Source of the DNA: Mallotus nudiflorus
Taxonomy: Eukaryota > Streptophyta > Magnoliopsida > Malpighiales > Euphorbiaceae
DNA length: 64,000 nt
Reading direction: 5' to 3'
Assembly (NCBI GenBank): GCA_947683625.1
Contig: CANTUR010000848.1
Span: 372,001-436,000 of the forward strand
The position numbers and the translations under genes were made by a program. The notes under the pieces are model-generated. The model ran no database searches. It saw only the letters and a list, made by a program, of their open reading frames with translations, and was not told the origin of the DNA. Shown here one piece after another: positions 1 through 13,044 of this stretch. Numbering within the stretch: the first letter of the stretch is position 1; each line of letters starts with the position of its first letter.

Positions 1-239
1 TAAAACCTTCAATAATGCATTTAAAATCTGTAAAAAAAAAAAATAAGAAGTTTGTCAAGATAATGAAAGCTATGCACAACCAAGACACTCAAGGTCAAGT
101 TCACAGATTAGGTAAAGTTACAGAAAATTTAATCAAAATGTGAGAGCTTAAAGAGGAGCATTGGACAGCACACTGTTATTCACAGATTTAAAAATTTAAT
201 CCAAAAGAAAACAGAAGAACTATCAGATGGCAAATATAC

Positions 240-3200
240 CTGTGGCATAAACTTTACAAGGATACTTCCATCAGCTGGCTCTGAAGCTCGGATGTCATGA
301 GCCTGAAATGATGAATATATCAACAATGTAAAGACTCAAAATCAGATAAAAAATGTAGAGAACGTACTGAGACCCTGGCATCAGATTAGGGATTTAGCGG
401 TTCTTCAGGGAACAACTAGATTAGACAATTGATTGTTGCTAACAGTATGAAAATTTCACACCAGTATTCCAAGTATTTAGCAACCAGAAGACTCAACCCG
501 AATCTAACAGCTCTCAAGCATGCATAAAGGATTATATTGTGATTGAATGAAATTTGGATTCAAAACACAGCCCAGAAATTTAAATGACAAGCAATGTGTT
601 ACATATTGCTAGTTTTGTAATGGAATTTTGGCCTCATGATACATTTATTTGCCTATACATTACAGGGGGTTTGGAAAAAATTCCACTCCCTTTAGAACAT
701 AAGAGGTCAAGGGTTTACATGCTGAGATCCCTTTCCTCCCTACCTAGATTTAAAAAAAAAAATTGAGAGATCAACTAAAACTACAATTTGCTACCTAAAG
801 AACAATTTATAAACTATTTATTATTAGTAAATTCCATTAGAAGAAATTACTGGAAAACTTGATTATAGATATGATGATGGATTTAACTCCTATCAAAAGC
901 ATATGCAATTTGATATTTTACCATTCCATGCTGCATAGTACTTGGTCCAATCATAGACGCTAGTGAATAATCAATATCTGTACCCAAACAAAAATATAAG
1001 AAAAATAATAAAAGGACATCTCAATCACACAAAATTCACTTTCAAATATCAAATATGCATTTAATGTAAAAATCAGTTGATAAATAATACCTTTACTTTC
1101 TGCTAAAGCATGCAATAAGAATAGAGATGCTAGCAAGAGACTGTGATTGTCAGAAAAAATAAAATCCAGTATTCCGCTCCTGCATAACAATCAATATCAT
1201 GGTGAGGACAAATAAACACAATCTAACAACTCCTATACAATGCAGAAAAAGAACTATTTGCCTGTAGTGTACTTTACCTAGATCAAACAAAACACATTCT
1301 ATCTTATCTGCTTAGATACCATCTCAAGCAACATATAAATCTTAAAACACAACACAACTTTTTCTTTAGGTAATGACGAAATAAAAATAACATGCATACA
1401 TCACAAGTCTGTAAATCTGGCAATAGATTAATCACCTTCTATGCTTCCACTACATGCAACAAGATCCAAAATTGAGGCATGGACAGAAAATGACAAAGTA
1501 ACAATTAAAATTAGCGTCTGTTTAGAGTCTACACTTCTATGAAATGGATATTAACTCGGGTAGTGAAATCTGCATATCATGGAACTCTACTTGAGAGATC
1601 CAATTGACAACATAAGTTAAAGGCCTCCTACATTATAGTGTGTGCGATATTCATATAAATCAAAGTTGTGTCATATTTAATTTTAGTATTCTTTTATTTC
1701 CAGGATTTCTACTGCAAAAATACACAACGAAATTCCTTCACCAATAACATTATACATGGATTCAATAGACATATGACATGGCTGCATACAAAAACATATA
1801 ATATGTTTGTTCTATCAATAAGAACAAATGATTCAGCTAATTCTACATTACATCCTAGTTTTCCTGCTGGATTCACCTAGGATCCAAGAATTCAAATTGT
1901 GGATAACATTGACAAAAAGTAGATAATAGGCAACTTACTTAATGCAAGAAGAAGCAGACTCATTCCTCAAAATATATTATCATTTACACCATGAAAAAAA
2001 AAAAAAAACCTTTAAAACAAACAAGATCCACAAACCTTTTTGGACATACATTATCATCCAAATAGTGGTTTAAGGAATGAGAATTGGATGATATATCCTT
2101 GCTGAGAAGATCCCCGTTGATGTTTTCTGCTCTTTCAGACTCCGAACCAGAAAGTACCAATTTTTCCACATTATCCAAATAGTTGAAAAATGATTTATCA
2201 GTACTGCCTTCGCTAGCATCCCTCATACTTAGCATCAAAGGGTATAGAATAATTTCGGCCACAGAGTTAATAATTTCTTTTCCACCAACAATTTGAAGAA
2301 GTCGACAGACTATATACAGAGACGTAATGGCAGATAGAATTGCACCCTGAAACAAAATAAAAATGTTATGAAATGCTCAATTACGGGAAAATTTTCTATG
2401 TGTCACTTAAGATGCAAACATTGAAATTTTTCTGCATGCCTCCCACCATGATGATTTGAATTCTTAATTAAAATGCAACTGATGCTGCCATGGGAAGAAA
2501 GGGAAAAAATGTGGATCAAGTTTCTAAGTTTTGAAAAACCAGAAACTAGAACTTTAAAGCCTATAGGACAGTAGCCACCTGACAACACCTTTGAACCCAA
2601 TTTACATCTCTTATGATAGATTTGAAGAATACATGCCAAAGGGAAATCTATTATCAGACACTTTGGCCTTCCACATTTGACACACTAGAAAATAATAATC
2701 GATACAAAATAGAGACAAGTCACTTAAGTTTATTACATATGCAAGCGCACAAAATGAATTGACATGCATAGGGTGTATAAGCCATGTGCACAAGAGGTGT
2801 AACCCCAACAAATTTATCAATACTGTAAGTGACCCTATGTTTAAAGTGAAACCTAAGGTATTCCATCTGACCATACAATTAACACAATCTATTAATCCAT
2901 GTTTCGATAAAAAAAAAAAAATACAAGTTTAAATGGGTCCATTGACAAAAATGCAGCCTCCAGAACAGTAAAAACAATTAAGACAATTCAATCTTAAACT
3001 ATTCCCAGAGATTATCTCATAAGTTCCAAAAAATAATGCAAAAGGATGAGATAAGAGGAAAATAACTTACGTCCTTCTGCCTTAATTGAAATAATGGAAG
3101 CAATATGGGAAATAAAAGCAAGTCGAGAAGAGCCTGTGTAACCACTTTACCCAAACAAGATGCACCAACACTTAAAATATCCTTAAAGTAATACAGATCA

Positions 3201-5474
3201 TCAACAATTTTATCAGTTTCCAAAAGTAGATCCTTTCTTCTTTGACTGGTGCTTGCAACCCTGCATCAAAATTCAAGTAGTTTACTCACACAAATTTGGT
3301 TACCACTACCCTAGAACTATTTATTAAATGAGATAAGCTTCTCTTAGAAATTCAAAGAAAAATACTCGGTAGCAAGGACCAAGCTGTCCAGTTGAAAACA
3401 TTGCTCTTTCAAGTCATGAACCAAGTCTGAGAAGTATTTTGAAGCTGGAGGAGTTGAAACAAACTGATAAACCATATCATCGCTAACTACAAGATCAAAA
3501 GAATTACGTTATGAACTACACATGAAACTCTTCCCATTAGTACTAACTATAGATAGCAAATAAATACCATTGTATATGTTGAGAGATAATGCACGTACAG
3601 CTGTCTGAATCATCTTTTCCCCATGCTGAGCAAATTTAAGAGCCTCACTATACAACGGAAAAGAGACTAAAACATCCTGCAATCAGAGAAAACACATGAT
3701 AAACAGAGCTTTTAAGATCATGGCCAAAACTCAGCAAAGGCATGAGCAAAAATTCTTGAAGCTTCAAACATGTTTTGATCCAAACACAAATGTGTTATCT
3801 GAATGAATTCTGTCGATGAGCACAAATCCTGCTTATGGACCATGGTTAACAAATGAGGTGGAACACCAGCAAGCTGCATTTGGACCTGTAACACAGTCCA
3901 AAATGGCCAAAAACTACACATCTTCCCCACTCCAAACAATAAAAACACTACTAATAAATTCCGATTCTGCTTTTCATTGGCCAAACACCTTCAGAACACA
4001 AAGAAAAACAACTACCTACCTCCCATAGCACCTTCTTACATTCACCATTAAAATATCAAATCAAATCAAATTCATACAGCGATAGTGTAATCAAACGTTT
4101 TTTGCATGCCAAACAAAATTTAAGGCCTAGCATACTAAAAATCATCAACCAGCCAAGGGTAAGAACTGCCTCATATAATCATAATCCAGGGGGAATTGAT
4201 AATTTAAATAATGCATTGACAATTTAAGTAAAGAATTCTTATAACTTGCTTTCCTAAATGTAAATTTGCTTTCTAATTGAGTACAAGAGAAGGCCATGAA
4301 CTCTACACCGGTTTCTTAGTCATCAAAAAGCACGTAGCTCAATAACTAATGATAGCATTCAACACTAAAGCATGATGTAAAAGGCATAAAATATGAAGAA
4401 GAAAATCTTAGGTTCATACGTTTATCTTACCCCTTTAACCTTTACAAGGAGACAAAGAGTATCTCTGTTTATTTTGCTGCTCACTGCCCTGATATGTGAA
4501 AGTTCAAAATAAAAGGCACGAATAGGAGTCATATATATGCAATTATACATATAAGACAAAGCAACATATAGATAATGCAACCAGCAGAAGTATTTGAACA
4601 AAATTGCAGTTTTAAAGGAGCAATATAATCACCTTAAAAAAGATATATAGTACGGAGCTAGATCTCCCCCATCAAATTTGTATTGATGTGCTATAATGCT
4701 GTTGATGTAGTCATTGCTCAAACAGTAGTCTGGAGTAATAAAATCATCAAAATTCATCACTAAAAATGTAATTGAAGAACAAGAATCAGAGCAACTACCA
4801 AAACATAATTCAATAGACTGGTAACTAAACAAAGCAAAACAAACCAGAAACTTGACACCTTACAGATTGAATGTTCGCTATCCATGTTTTGAATCATTAT
4901 ACTAAGATACTGAAGCAACGGTGCCTCAATTCTTGAATTTTTTGTGCTGATCTTTAACAGACGAACAAACTCAGCCAAAACTTGATATTCCATAAAACAT
5001 CTGCAGAATTGCAAAAGAGGAAAAAAAAACACTTTCAATATAATCAAAAATTACCAAAATGCAAGCCAAACAGTGAGTAGCGAGCATTGTTCGTACTCAA
5101 AAATCAGCGGATCTTGCCTATCACCGTACGTAACTATCTCTACAATAGACTGAAGAAGATCTACAACTAATTCCTGAAACGAACATAAAAAGAAAAATAC
5201 AGATTCAAACAATGATTAAATTAACATCAAATAATTAAAAAAAAATTATTGCAATTACCCTGTTATGCTTATCCACAACTTGGATCTCTCGTAACTCATT
5301 AATCACATATCTGTCTCCAAAAAAAAAATCATATAAACCAGTACTTGCAGTCGCAAAATCTACTGCTACTGTAAGTGAAGTGAAGTGAAGTGAAGTGAAG
5401 TGAAGAGAATTGAGTGCGTACTTGAAGTGCTGAAGCGAGAAGCGATCGATGGATCGCCAAAAAGAACGCCACAT
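240..5474 (-). CDS. TT9: CLEC16A/TT9-like trafficking protein (FPL domain), 5' part of gene
   Basis: Homologue of the plant TRANSPARENT TESTA 9/GFS9 and animal CLEC16A/Ema family, peripheral proteins of Golgi and endosomes needed for vacuolar and endosomal trafficking (family knowledge). Thirteen coding exons can be phased with consensus splice sites: 5422-5474, 5259-5310, 5097-5173, 4864-5000, 4633-4729, 4431-4488, 3568-3676, 3366-3486, 3071-3260, 2036-2346, 1091-1179, 922-977 and 240-302, about 471 codons. The start is the ATG at 5474, opening MWRSFWRSIDRFSLQHFKY, the usual N-terminus of the family. The FPL domain covers about residues 40-195, with the motifs CFMEYQVLAEF and YCLSNDYINSII. 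Exon 10 uses a GTTTGT donor at 2035, chosen because the other donor, GTATGT, breaks the frame. The last two exons are less certain and another small exon may lie between 303 and 921. The family's usual length is about 800 residues or more, so the 3' part lies beyond the left edge. Confidence 0.85.
5375..5405. repeat. GTGAA pentanucleotide microsatellite in intron 1 of TT9-like gene
   Basis: Six uninterrupted GTGAA units lie 17 nt from the exon 1 donor. They are a likely source of length polymorphism and also create shadow reading frames. Confidence 0.9.
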
Positions 5475-5710
5475 GATGACTTATTGATTGTGATGACAGA
5501 TCCGAAGCTTCTTAACGTGCGTTGAAGACGGCTCGGTGCGTGCGTTTCGTTGGCTCGCTCCCACGCGAATGCCCCAGCGGTGAGAATGTGGTGTGCGAGA
5601 GACTGCAATTTGTGTGCATCGGTTTGGCCGTTTGGTAGTTATGTCTTGTTTATGACGGGCAGGTAACCGACTTTCAACGTTCTTTTTTGTTTTTCCGTTC
5701 ACTTCTAAAC
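5475..5710 (-). promoter_or_regulatory. GC-rich 5' leader and proximal promoter of TT9-like gene
   Basis: The stretch upstream of the ATG at 5474 is clearly richer in G+C than the AT-rich DNA on both sides, and it holds no long open frame. No clear TATA box was found. Assigning it as leader plus core promoter is inference from position. Confidence 0.4.
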
Positions 5711-5735
5711 GTGCCGATGGCGATGGGGCAATGAA

Positions 5736-5832
5736 TTAATTTAATTCCACAAACGGCGTCGTTATTGTTGCATGAATGGTAATTGTTGCGTTAATTTAAT
5801 TCTACAAACGGCGTCGTTATTGTTGCATGAAT
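5736..5832. repeat. 55-bp tandem duplication carrying a repeated AAACGGCGTCGTT motif
   Basis: Copy 1 is 5736-5790 and copy 2 is 5791-5832, with one substitution in the first 42 bases. Each copy holds the 13-mer AAACGGCGTCGTT (5751-5763 and 5806-5818), a CpG-rich island in AT-rich DNA about 280-340 bp upstream of the TT9-like start codon. Confidence 0.85.
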
Positions 5833-6032
5833 TGGACACCACATCTGGGCTTTTTTCTTTTTTACTTGAGAGTAGCATGCGTAGCCTGGCCCGTGGTCTT
5901 AAGTGGGCTACATATAAGGAGCATCTTGAACTTTAACGGTTGGACTATGTTGGGTCGGTGCCCAAAACTCGAACATAACCCAATATGAATGATCTCGCCT
6001 TCAGTATACCAACCGAAGAACATGTATAACAA

Positions 6033-6460
6033 TTTAGGAGTGAGCATTCGACGGTTTTGGTCGAAAACCGAACTGAACTAATAAAAACGATTAATAGAAA
6101 ATATCTAAAATAAAAAATTGAAATCAAACTGAATATATACAAAAATTGAATAAGACCGAACCGAAATAATTCGGTTCAGTTAATCAGTTTATTAATTATA
6201 TTGTTAACATATTAAAAAATACATATTTATTAATTTATTATTTTTTGTAAAATTTATTCATTAATAATCTAACTAAAATAATTTTTTGTATATAATTTTA
6301 ATATTTAAGTATTTTTTAAATTAATGTATTTAATATAATATGTTATAATATATACATAAATATTTAATCAGTTCAATTTTTTTAATTTTCACTTTAAAAC
6401 CAAAATCAAACCGATTGGTTCAGTTGAATTAATCTGTTTTGACCATTTTTGCACACCTCT
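6033..6460. mobile_element. hAT-like MITE, about 428 bp
   Basis: The ends are inverted: the left begins TTTAGGAGTGAGC and the right end reads AGAGGTGTGC on the other strand. The flanks are TATAACAA (6025-6032) and AATAACAA (6461-6468), an 8-bp duplication with one mismatch, as expected for hAT. Inside are AACCGAAC/GTTCGG-type repeats seen in many plant MITEs. There is no coding capacity. Confidence 0.55.
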
Positions 6461-7002
6461 AATAACAAACATTCTATTTGTAAGATTTATTTATTCCTAT
6501 TCCTATTATAAAAAAGATATATAAGAGCCTCTATCATAGAAAAAAAAAATCATCGCTATAATTATACTAACAATATGATTATTGTATTTTGAAAGTAAAA
6601 AGATATTTATACATTAACATTTCATCACTGATTAATCTAATCTAATAGAAAATTCTTTAAAAATGAGAATAAATTTTTATAAAAAATTTGATTATTTATA
6701 AATTTACCTTTGATAAAATTTTATTTTAAAGATAGCAAGTGGGATTACAAAATTTCATATCTACAAATTATAAGCGACATTACTTATATATAAAATAAAA
6801 ATAATAATTGACTGTGTAACAAATTTTTTAATTATAACATATTAAGTTGTCATTTTCTCACAAAATTTATACACAAATTTAATTTAGGATATAAATATAG
6901 TTTATTAAGAAATATCAGATATTTCTAAAATGAACAAAAATCCATGCTAATATCAAAGAATTTTTTTTTTTTTTTACCAAAATCAAAGAATTTCATTATA
7001 TT

Positions 7003-7214
7003 GGGTGGAGATTTATACACTTCACCACTATTAATATTTTTAAAATTTAAATTACACAAATAACTTTAATTTAATTATTTATTTTTTATTATAATTTTTA
7101 TTATCACACTCCATTATTTAAATATTTATAATTTTTCCATTGTTTAACCATAATAAATGAGAAGAAAAGAGGTTTTTGTCTCCTCCTTTCGTTTCGTTAT
7201 TATTGGGATTCTTC

Positions 7215-7251
<37 letters not shown>

Positions 7252-8355
7252 AGATGTTAAATTCGTTGTGGGACTTAACTGCTAAATTCATCACAGACTT
7301 AATTTGATTCTCATTTCAATTGGTTGGGTGCTATTTTCAAACTCTTACATTATCTTCTGAAGAAAAATTATGTATATTAATATATTGCACATGAATTTTT
7401 GCACTCCATAATTAATATTTTTAAAGTACAAAAGAATTAAAATATTCTCATCTTTAACATATACCTTTTATTCTAATATTTTTAATTTTCACTATTGATT
7501 TTTTAGTTACCCAAATAAATTACAACTCTTATGGAAAGTAGATTATCTTTAATTTTTTACTATTTACAAAATATTTTCATACTAAGGAAATTTTTTCATC
7601 TTATTAACTTATATATTTATGGAAGAAAATTATTTATACATTATATAAATGAAACAAGAACTACATATGTATAAATTATTTTTTTAATACTAAATGCTGG
7701 AACATATTTTTGGTATTTATTTGTATTATCTTTTAATTTTTTTTATAAGGCATTAGATAAATAAATTATACTTTAGTTTTAAATAAATCAATTATACTTT
7801 AGTTCTACATTATTTATATTATATGACTTTATTTTAGTAAGTATTCTTCTGCCCAACTAAAATAATAAAAAATTTGACAACAAAATCAATAATAGTTATT
7901 ACAATAATTACATTTTATGAAAATAATGCGAGATATAAAAACTCAAATTGACTAATTAGTTTAAATTATATTTTAAATTGTTTGTAGAAATAAATAATAA
8001 TTTTAACGAAATTAAAAAAAATCAAAGCTTAAATCTCCTTAAATACTTTATTTCTAACACTTAAAAATAAAATAAATTATCCTACACATAAACGCTAAAT
8101 AAATTCATTAAGAATTTATACCTTTCGTGAACCTATATATATATATATATGGGGTTTAATTTTTGTTAAGAAAAAATAGATATTTAAATTGGAAATATTT
8201 TGTACTATTCAAATTTTAAATATTTTAATAATGGAATGTGATAATAAAAATTATAATAAAAAATAAATAGTTAAGTTAAAGTTATTTATGTCATTTAAAT
8301 TTTAAATACATTAATAATGGAATACAAATAAAAAGTGGCAGAGTGATGTCTACCC
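7003..8355. mobile_element. Non-autonomous inverted-repeat element, about 1.35 kb
   Basis: The left arm 7003-7138 and right arm 8190-8355 are imperfect inverted copies over roughly 130-160 bp. The terminal bases are GGGTGGAGAT on the left and GGGTAGACAT on the right (complement). Flanks ATTATATT (6995-7002) and ATTATTTT (8356-8363) could be an 8-bp target duplication with one change. The centre has no gene but holds a run of 41 T (7218-7258). The superfamily is unclear; hAT is the best guess. Confidence 0.5.
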
Positions 8356-8363
8356 ATTATTTT

Positions 8364-9754
8364 TTGACTTTCAAGTTTTAGTGTATTACCCACTTCGATA
8401 ACATTGCTACCTACTTCACCAAAATGCTACCGTTATGTACTTCTTTTGTTTTTTATGAAACATACAAACAATAAAATACACAATCCATATTTATCAGTTT
8501 TACACAATAATAAATTATTTATCGTATCATAGTTTTGAATTTAATTATTTAAAGATGTGCTTAGTTCAAATAAATTTTATAAAATTTTATAAATTTTATT
8601 TGTAAATCTAAGTAACTATGTTTGGTTTAAATAAAAATTTTATAAAGTTCATTTTTAATTATAACTTCTTAATTTTGTATAATTGTTTAGCACTAAATTA
8701 ATTTTTATTGATAAAATATGTTTGATTCAAATGAACTATATTTAAAATTTATTTGAAAATAAAAATATTTTTTTAATGAAATTGAATAAAATAAAGGGTA
8801 AATTCAGTTTTACTTAAATTAAATTTATGAAAAATTATATAATATTTAGTAGATGATAATAATATTTTAGGAGCTGAAGTGAATTGTAATATGAATAAAA
8901 GTAAAATGTTTTATAAATTAATTAAATGGATTAATGTTCAGCTTCATTTAGTTTTGAACACAATGATAAAAGTTTTTCTAATTGAAATTATAAAATATTT
9001 CGAGTCTCATTCCATATAACAATTATGTTAGGAAGGAAATAATCTCTTACTTCATGAATAAGAATATTGGAAATAAAGCAAGAAAGTAGTTATAAGATTA
9101 AAAGCGAAGTCCAACTTTTTGATCCTTTTCTTTTCTAACCCCTTTTTGGAATCACAAAAAGCAAAAAGAAAAAAAGAAGTTCAATTACATTTTAATTTGA
9201 ATTGAAATAATGATTTGTTTGATTTTATTTGATTATTAGATTTGATTTCAGCTATTTCCAGAAGTGTCTCATATGGAAGCTGAATCATCATAACGAAATA
9301 GCACTTCTGTCTATCAGGTTCCTATATCATTCCAACAGTTTCAGAGTGAAAATCAGGTGTCATTCTCTGGAAATAGACAGGTAGATGGAGAAAATCAAAT
9401 CTGGGGTGGATGGATTAATGATTATATACTTGGATTTCAACACTTTTTTTTATACCTAAAGTTATGAATTACTCTTTTTTACTGCTAGTACTGAAAGAGA
9501 AATAATGATGTGATTTTCTCAACTCGAAAAATGCAATGTTGGAACTAGATCGGAATATCAAATGGCTTTCAATTCAAGAATTCATACTAATATAAGAGAA
9601 AGATAATTTATGCTGATATCGAAAAAATAGTACGAATTTATGACTAATTTTTCAACCAAATTAAAACAAGCATAGATTCAACATGCTCTTTGTACGTGCC
9701 TCTTAATTTGCAAGGAGATTTAGCTGAATTAGGATAAAAAAACACAACCCACAG

Positions 9755-9786
<32 letters not shown>

Positions 9787-12018
9787 CCATTTGCTTAGCC
9801 CACAACACACTCTTTTTTAGTTTAATAATGGAGAGTGAATGAGATTCCAATTTGCTATCAAACTCTATAATTTTCCTTTCAATTCCATGCCCATGTGCCT
9901 TGATACCCATTTTCTTTTTTTCCTACTCACCTCATCACATGATGGTTCTTATTCACTTATCTCTTGATGATCCTACACCACCCAGCTCAAATCAATTAGT
10001 AGGGTAAGCCATTGAAACTTGCTTAAATTCTTAATCTATTGTATTAAACATAATTCATTCCCATAATCAATATTATTAACAAAACATTAATTTTAAGAAT
10101 TTGTTTTCACTTCTTCAAAAAAAATAACAAATAAAATGCAATATTATATTATATTAAAAATTTTAATTAGAATAAACTAAAATCTCACAACTCTGTGAAC
10201 AACTACAAGTGTAACTTTAAATAATTCTACTCGAATGAAAAAATAAAAAAAAGTAATGATAATCTATAAAATTAATCGGTGAGAACTATTTTCATTTAAG
10301 CAACATTTTATATTCGAGTCATTGTGAATACAATCATATTAAATTAGTTGTCAAGAGATTTTTACTATCCTTGTGATTATGTCTGAATCAAATTGAATTA
10401 ATTAAAATTTCGTAAATTTTGAATACTGATAATTGAGACAAACAAAATTAATAAAAAATAAGTAAATTTTTGTTTTCCGAACATATTTATTTATTATTTT
10501 ATGATGAATGAGTGGCTTTCTTTCTTCAATTTCATATCCATAACGTGTTTGCTTCAATGTGAAGAAAATGACACACCACCAATATGCACTAAAGAAAAAA
10601 GCAAGAAACTGTGCAATTGTGTTTGTATATGGTTAAAGGAGACAATATATTCATGCACCCTTTCCTTTTGCCATATATAAACTCCATGGAGTCTGTCCAA
10701 ACATTCATATAGCTTACCCAATGTCAATTGGACGTACATGCATATAAATATAAAGAAACCTACTTTCGTAGCTAGTCTGCATTGGCAAATGCTCTCTAAC
10801 CCATGACTAATGGCCATCGAGGAACCCCTCCAAAAGCCAATTTTAGTTTCATGATCAAGAAAATTAATAATGACTTAGTAAAAAATTAATTACAGGCAAA
10901 AACTATTGTGGGCTCATTTACTGTGATTAGCAAAGTATTTCAAGAATCTTTTCCCTCATAATTCTAAGATATGAAGGGCTATCAAATGCAAGGAAGTTTG
11001 CGTGTGAGTTTTTTTTATTAACAACAGACAATGAGATTTTATTACAAGAGCAGGAAGTTGTAAGAGACTTGTAAAAATAAATTAATACAAATAACTAAAT
11101 TTAAAAGAATAATGTAAATGTTATAGACTGTAATAATTCATCACAATAATTCAAAATGACAAAATTAGAAGTGGATACATCTATAAATTTTAATGTGGAC
11201 TCGAAGCTTCATGTTATACAGAAATACATGCACAATTCGATTAAATGTATTATAAAACGTAAAATGTATATATATATATAAAACACGGTAGCAGAGTTTT
11301 ACCTATTAGAATATCAATAAAATTATATAAGAGTTAGCGGAAAAACAATTTAACGGTTAGCCTTTTCTAAAGATGTTATAAAGTGTAAATTTCAAATTTT
11401 ATCATTAATTACTATTTAATTTTGAAAAAAATACCTCATATTATGCAATTTTTCCATCAACATTGTCCAATTTTTCTAAAGAAGATAGCCTCCCAAAATT
11501 AAATAATTGCATATTATCCTTTCTGTGATCTTATTGGTGCAAAACCATCCGCTATTAATATCCAACCGTCCCGCATTCAACAATTTAATTTCATTTACAA
11601 ATTCAAATTCAAACCCTCAACTATTTTTCACTATTTTGTTAATACAGATGCAAGTACAACCACATCTTTATTCATTATGTTTAGTTGAACCAATATTAAT
11701 TATATATCTTATTCAATTAAAATGAAATTCAATGTGCATATGTTTATCGTATTTTAGTTTTTTTTATCATTTAATAAAATTAAAATGTATATTCATTTGA
11801 CGGATAATTAATAAGTACATTGAAAAAATAATTTATATTTTTTAAATAATTCAAATAAATTTTTTTGAAATTCCTTATTCACCGTTATGATCAATGTGCC
11901 AAAAAAATTAAAAGGGCAATGTGACAAGAAATGAAAAGGGCAATGTAACAATGATATGAGTAATTTGTGCCTGTTGGAGGGACTCTACTACTAAGACCAC
12001 AAATCATAGTGTCAAACT
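8364..12018. other. AT-rich spacer without recognisable gene
   Basis: I see no supported gene. It holds a run of 31 A (9755-9785), short TA repeats near 11266-11280, and one two-tier inverted repeat listed separately. Open frames at 9644-9910 and 10554-10817 have low-complexity or unrecognisable translations. Confidence 0.6.
9238..9402. other. Two-tier inverted repeat able to form a long hairpin
   Basis: The outer arms AGATTTGATTT (9238-9248) and AAATCAAATCT (9392-9402) pair perfectly, as do the inner arms CTATTTCCAGA (9252-9262) and TCTGGAAATAG (9366-9376). The loop is about 103 nt. It may be a decayed MITE or a small-RNA precursor-like hairpin; the sequence does not decide. Confidence 0.45.
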
Positions 12019-12087
12019 ACCCCCATACATAACGTACACTTCTATTTTTTTAAGAAAATAATAATTGCCCAAAAAGTTAGTTCTTTA

Positions 12088-12895
12088 GACCATCTATAAC
12101 CCAAAACATCAATTTGCTGCAAATTTTGTGGCAAATTGCTGTATTTATAATATTTTATCTTCAATTCATAATATCAATTTTTATAAAAAAAAAATTTTCT
12201 GAATATTTTTTTATATCTTTTATTATTTTTTATTTTTTTACATTTTATTATTTTTACAAATTATACTCATGCTTTTTATTTTTTACATATTCATCCAAAT
12301 GTAATATTTTTTTATGGTTATTTATAAATAATCTATAATTAAATATTATATTTATTTTAATCATAATTTAGTCTAATAATTAATTATCTTAATTCAAATT
12401 TTATATAAATGCAACTAAAATTTTGTAAAGCTAATAGTTAAATATATATTAACAATTAATTATTATTAAAATATAAAATATCACAATTTATTTTATTAAA
12501 ACACATTAAACATTTCAATTACATAAAATAAACATTATAATCCATTCAGTTTTGTGAATTACTATATGTAATATAATTAATATAAATAATAAAAATATAA
12601 ATAATAAGATATTAAAGTAATTTTATATTTTGTTAATTAAAAAGTTGACAAAATAAATATCATGTAAAAGGAAATAAAAAAATTTAGGATGAAATTGATA
12701 AAAAATATTAGACATGTAAAAATATATGACTATTATGTTTAAAAAAAAGATAAATAGTGTCTGTTGTGATTAACAGTGTCCAACAAAATTGTTGGGACAC
12801 TATACAAAATAGCAAATTAATGAGCAATTTGTTGTCTTGGTTGGAGTGGAAATTTGCTGCAAAACAACAAATCGATGCCTTAGTTGAAGATAGCC
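12088..12895. mobile_element. PIF/Harbinger-type MITE, 808 bp, TTA target duplication
   Basis: The left end GACCATCTATAA and right end, read on the other strand, GGCTATCTTCAA begin TIRs of about 48 bp that share ATCRATTTGYTG and GCAAATTT blocks. The flanks are TTA at 12085-12087 and 12896-12898. The paralogous unit B (near 32441-32460) has the empty site with a single TTA, which fixes both ends exactly. There is no coding capacity. The TTA duplication is the signature of PIF/Harbinger elements. Confidence 0.85.
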
Positions 12896-13044
12896 TTATA
12901 ACAACGATAATTAAATGGCGAATGAGATCCTTTGCTTAGAATCTACAATTATCTACTCAACAATAGAAAAAAGAATCTACATTTTTTTTTTCAACTTTTC
13001 AAGAGATGATTGTGGCAAAAAGCAAAGTAGATTAATTTCGTTTT

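Noticed and set aside
1..239. Possible further exon of the TT9-like gene
   Set aside because: No frame with a credible acceptor and donor could be phased from the exon at 240-302; treated as intron.
1984..2035. Extension of exon 10 of the TT9-like gene to the next stop (poly-Phe tail)
   Set aside because: The frame runs into an A/T run; the GTTTGT donor at 2035 restores phase with the exon at 1091-1179.
2403..2874. Two minus-strand ORFs between exons of the TT9-like gene
   Set aside because: They lie in the intron between 2347 and 3070; exon 9 joins exon 10 in phase without them.
9755..9785. Poly-A run as a SINE or LINE tail
   Set aside because: No upstream SINE boxes or LINE RT sequence and no target duplication found around it; the same holds for the T runs at 7218-7258 and 55653-55670.
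9644..9910. 88-codon minus-strand ORF with a poly-Phe run
   Set aside because: The frame is carried by a 31-base A run; low complexity.
10554..10817. 87-codon minus-strand ORF in the spacer
   Set aside because: No recognisable domain, no splice or promoter context, codon use not distinct from the surroundings.
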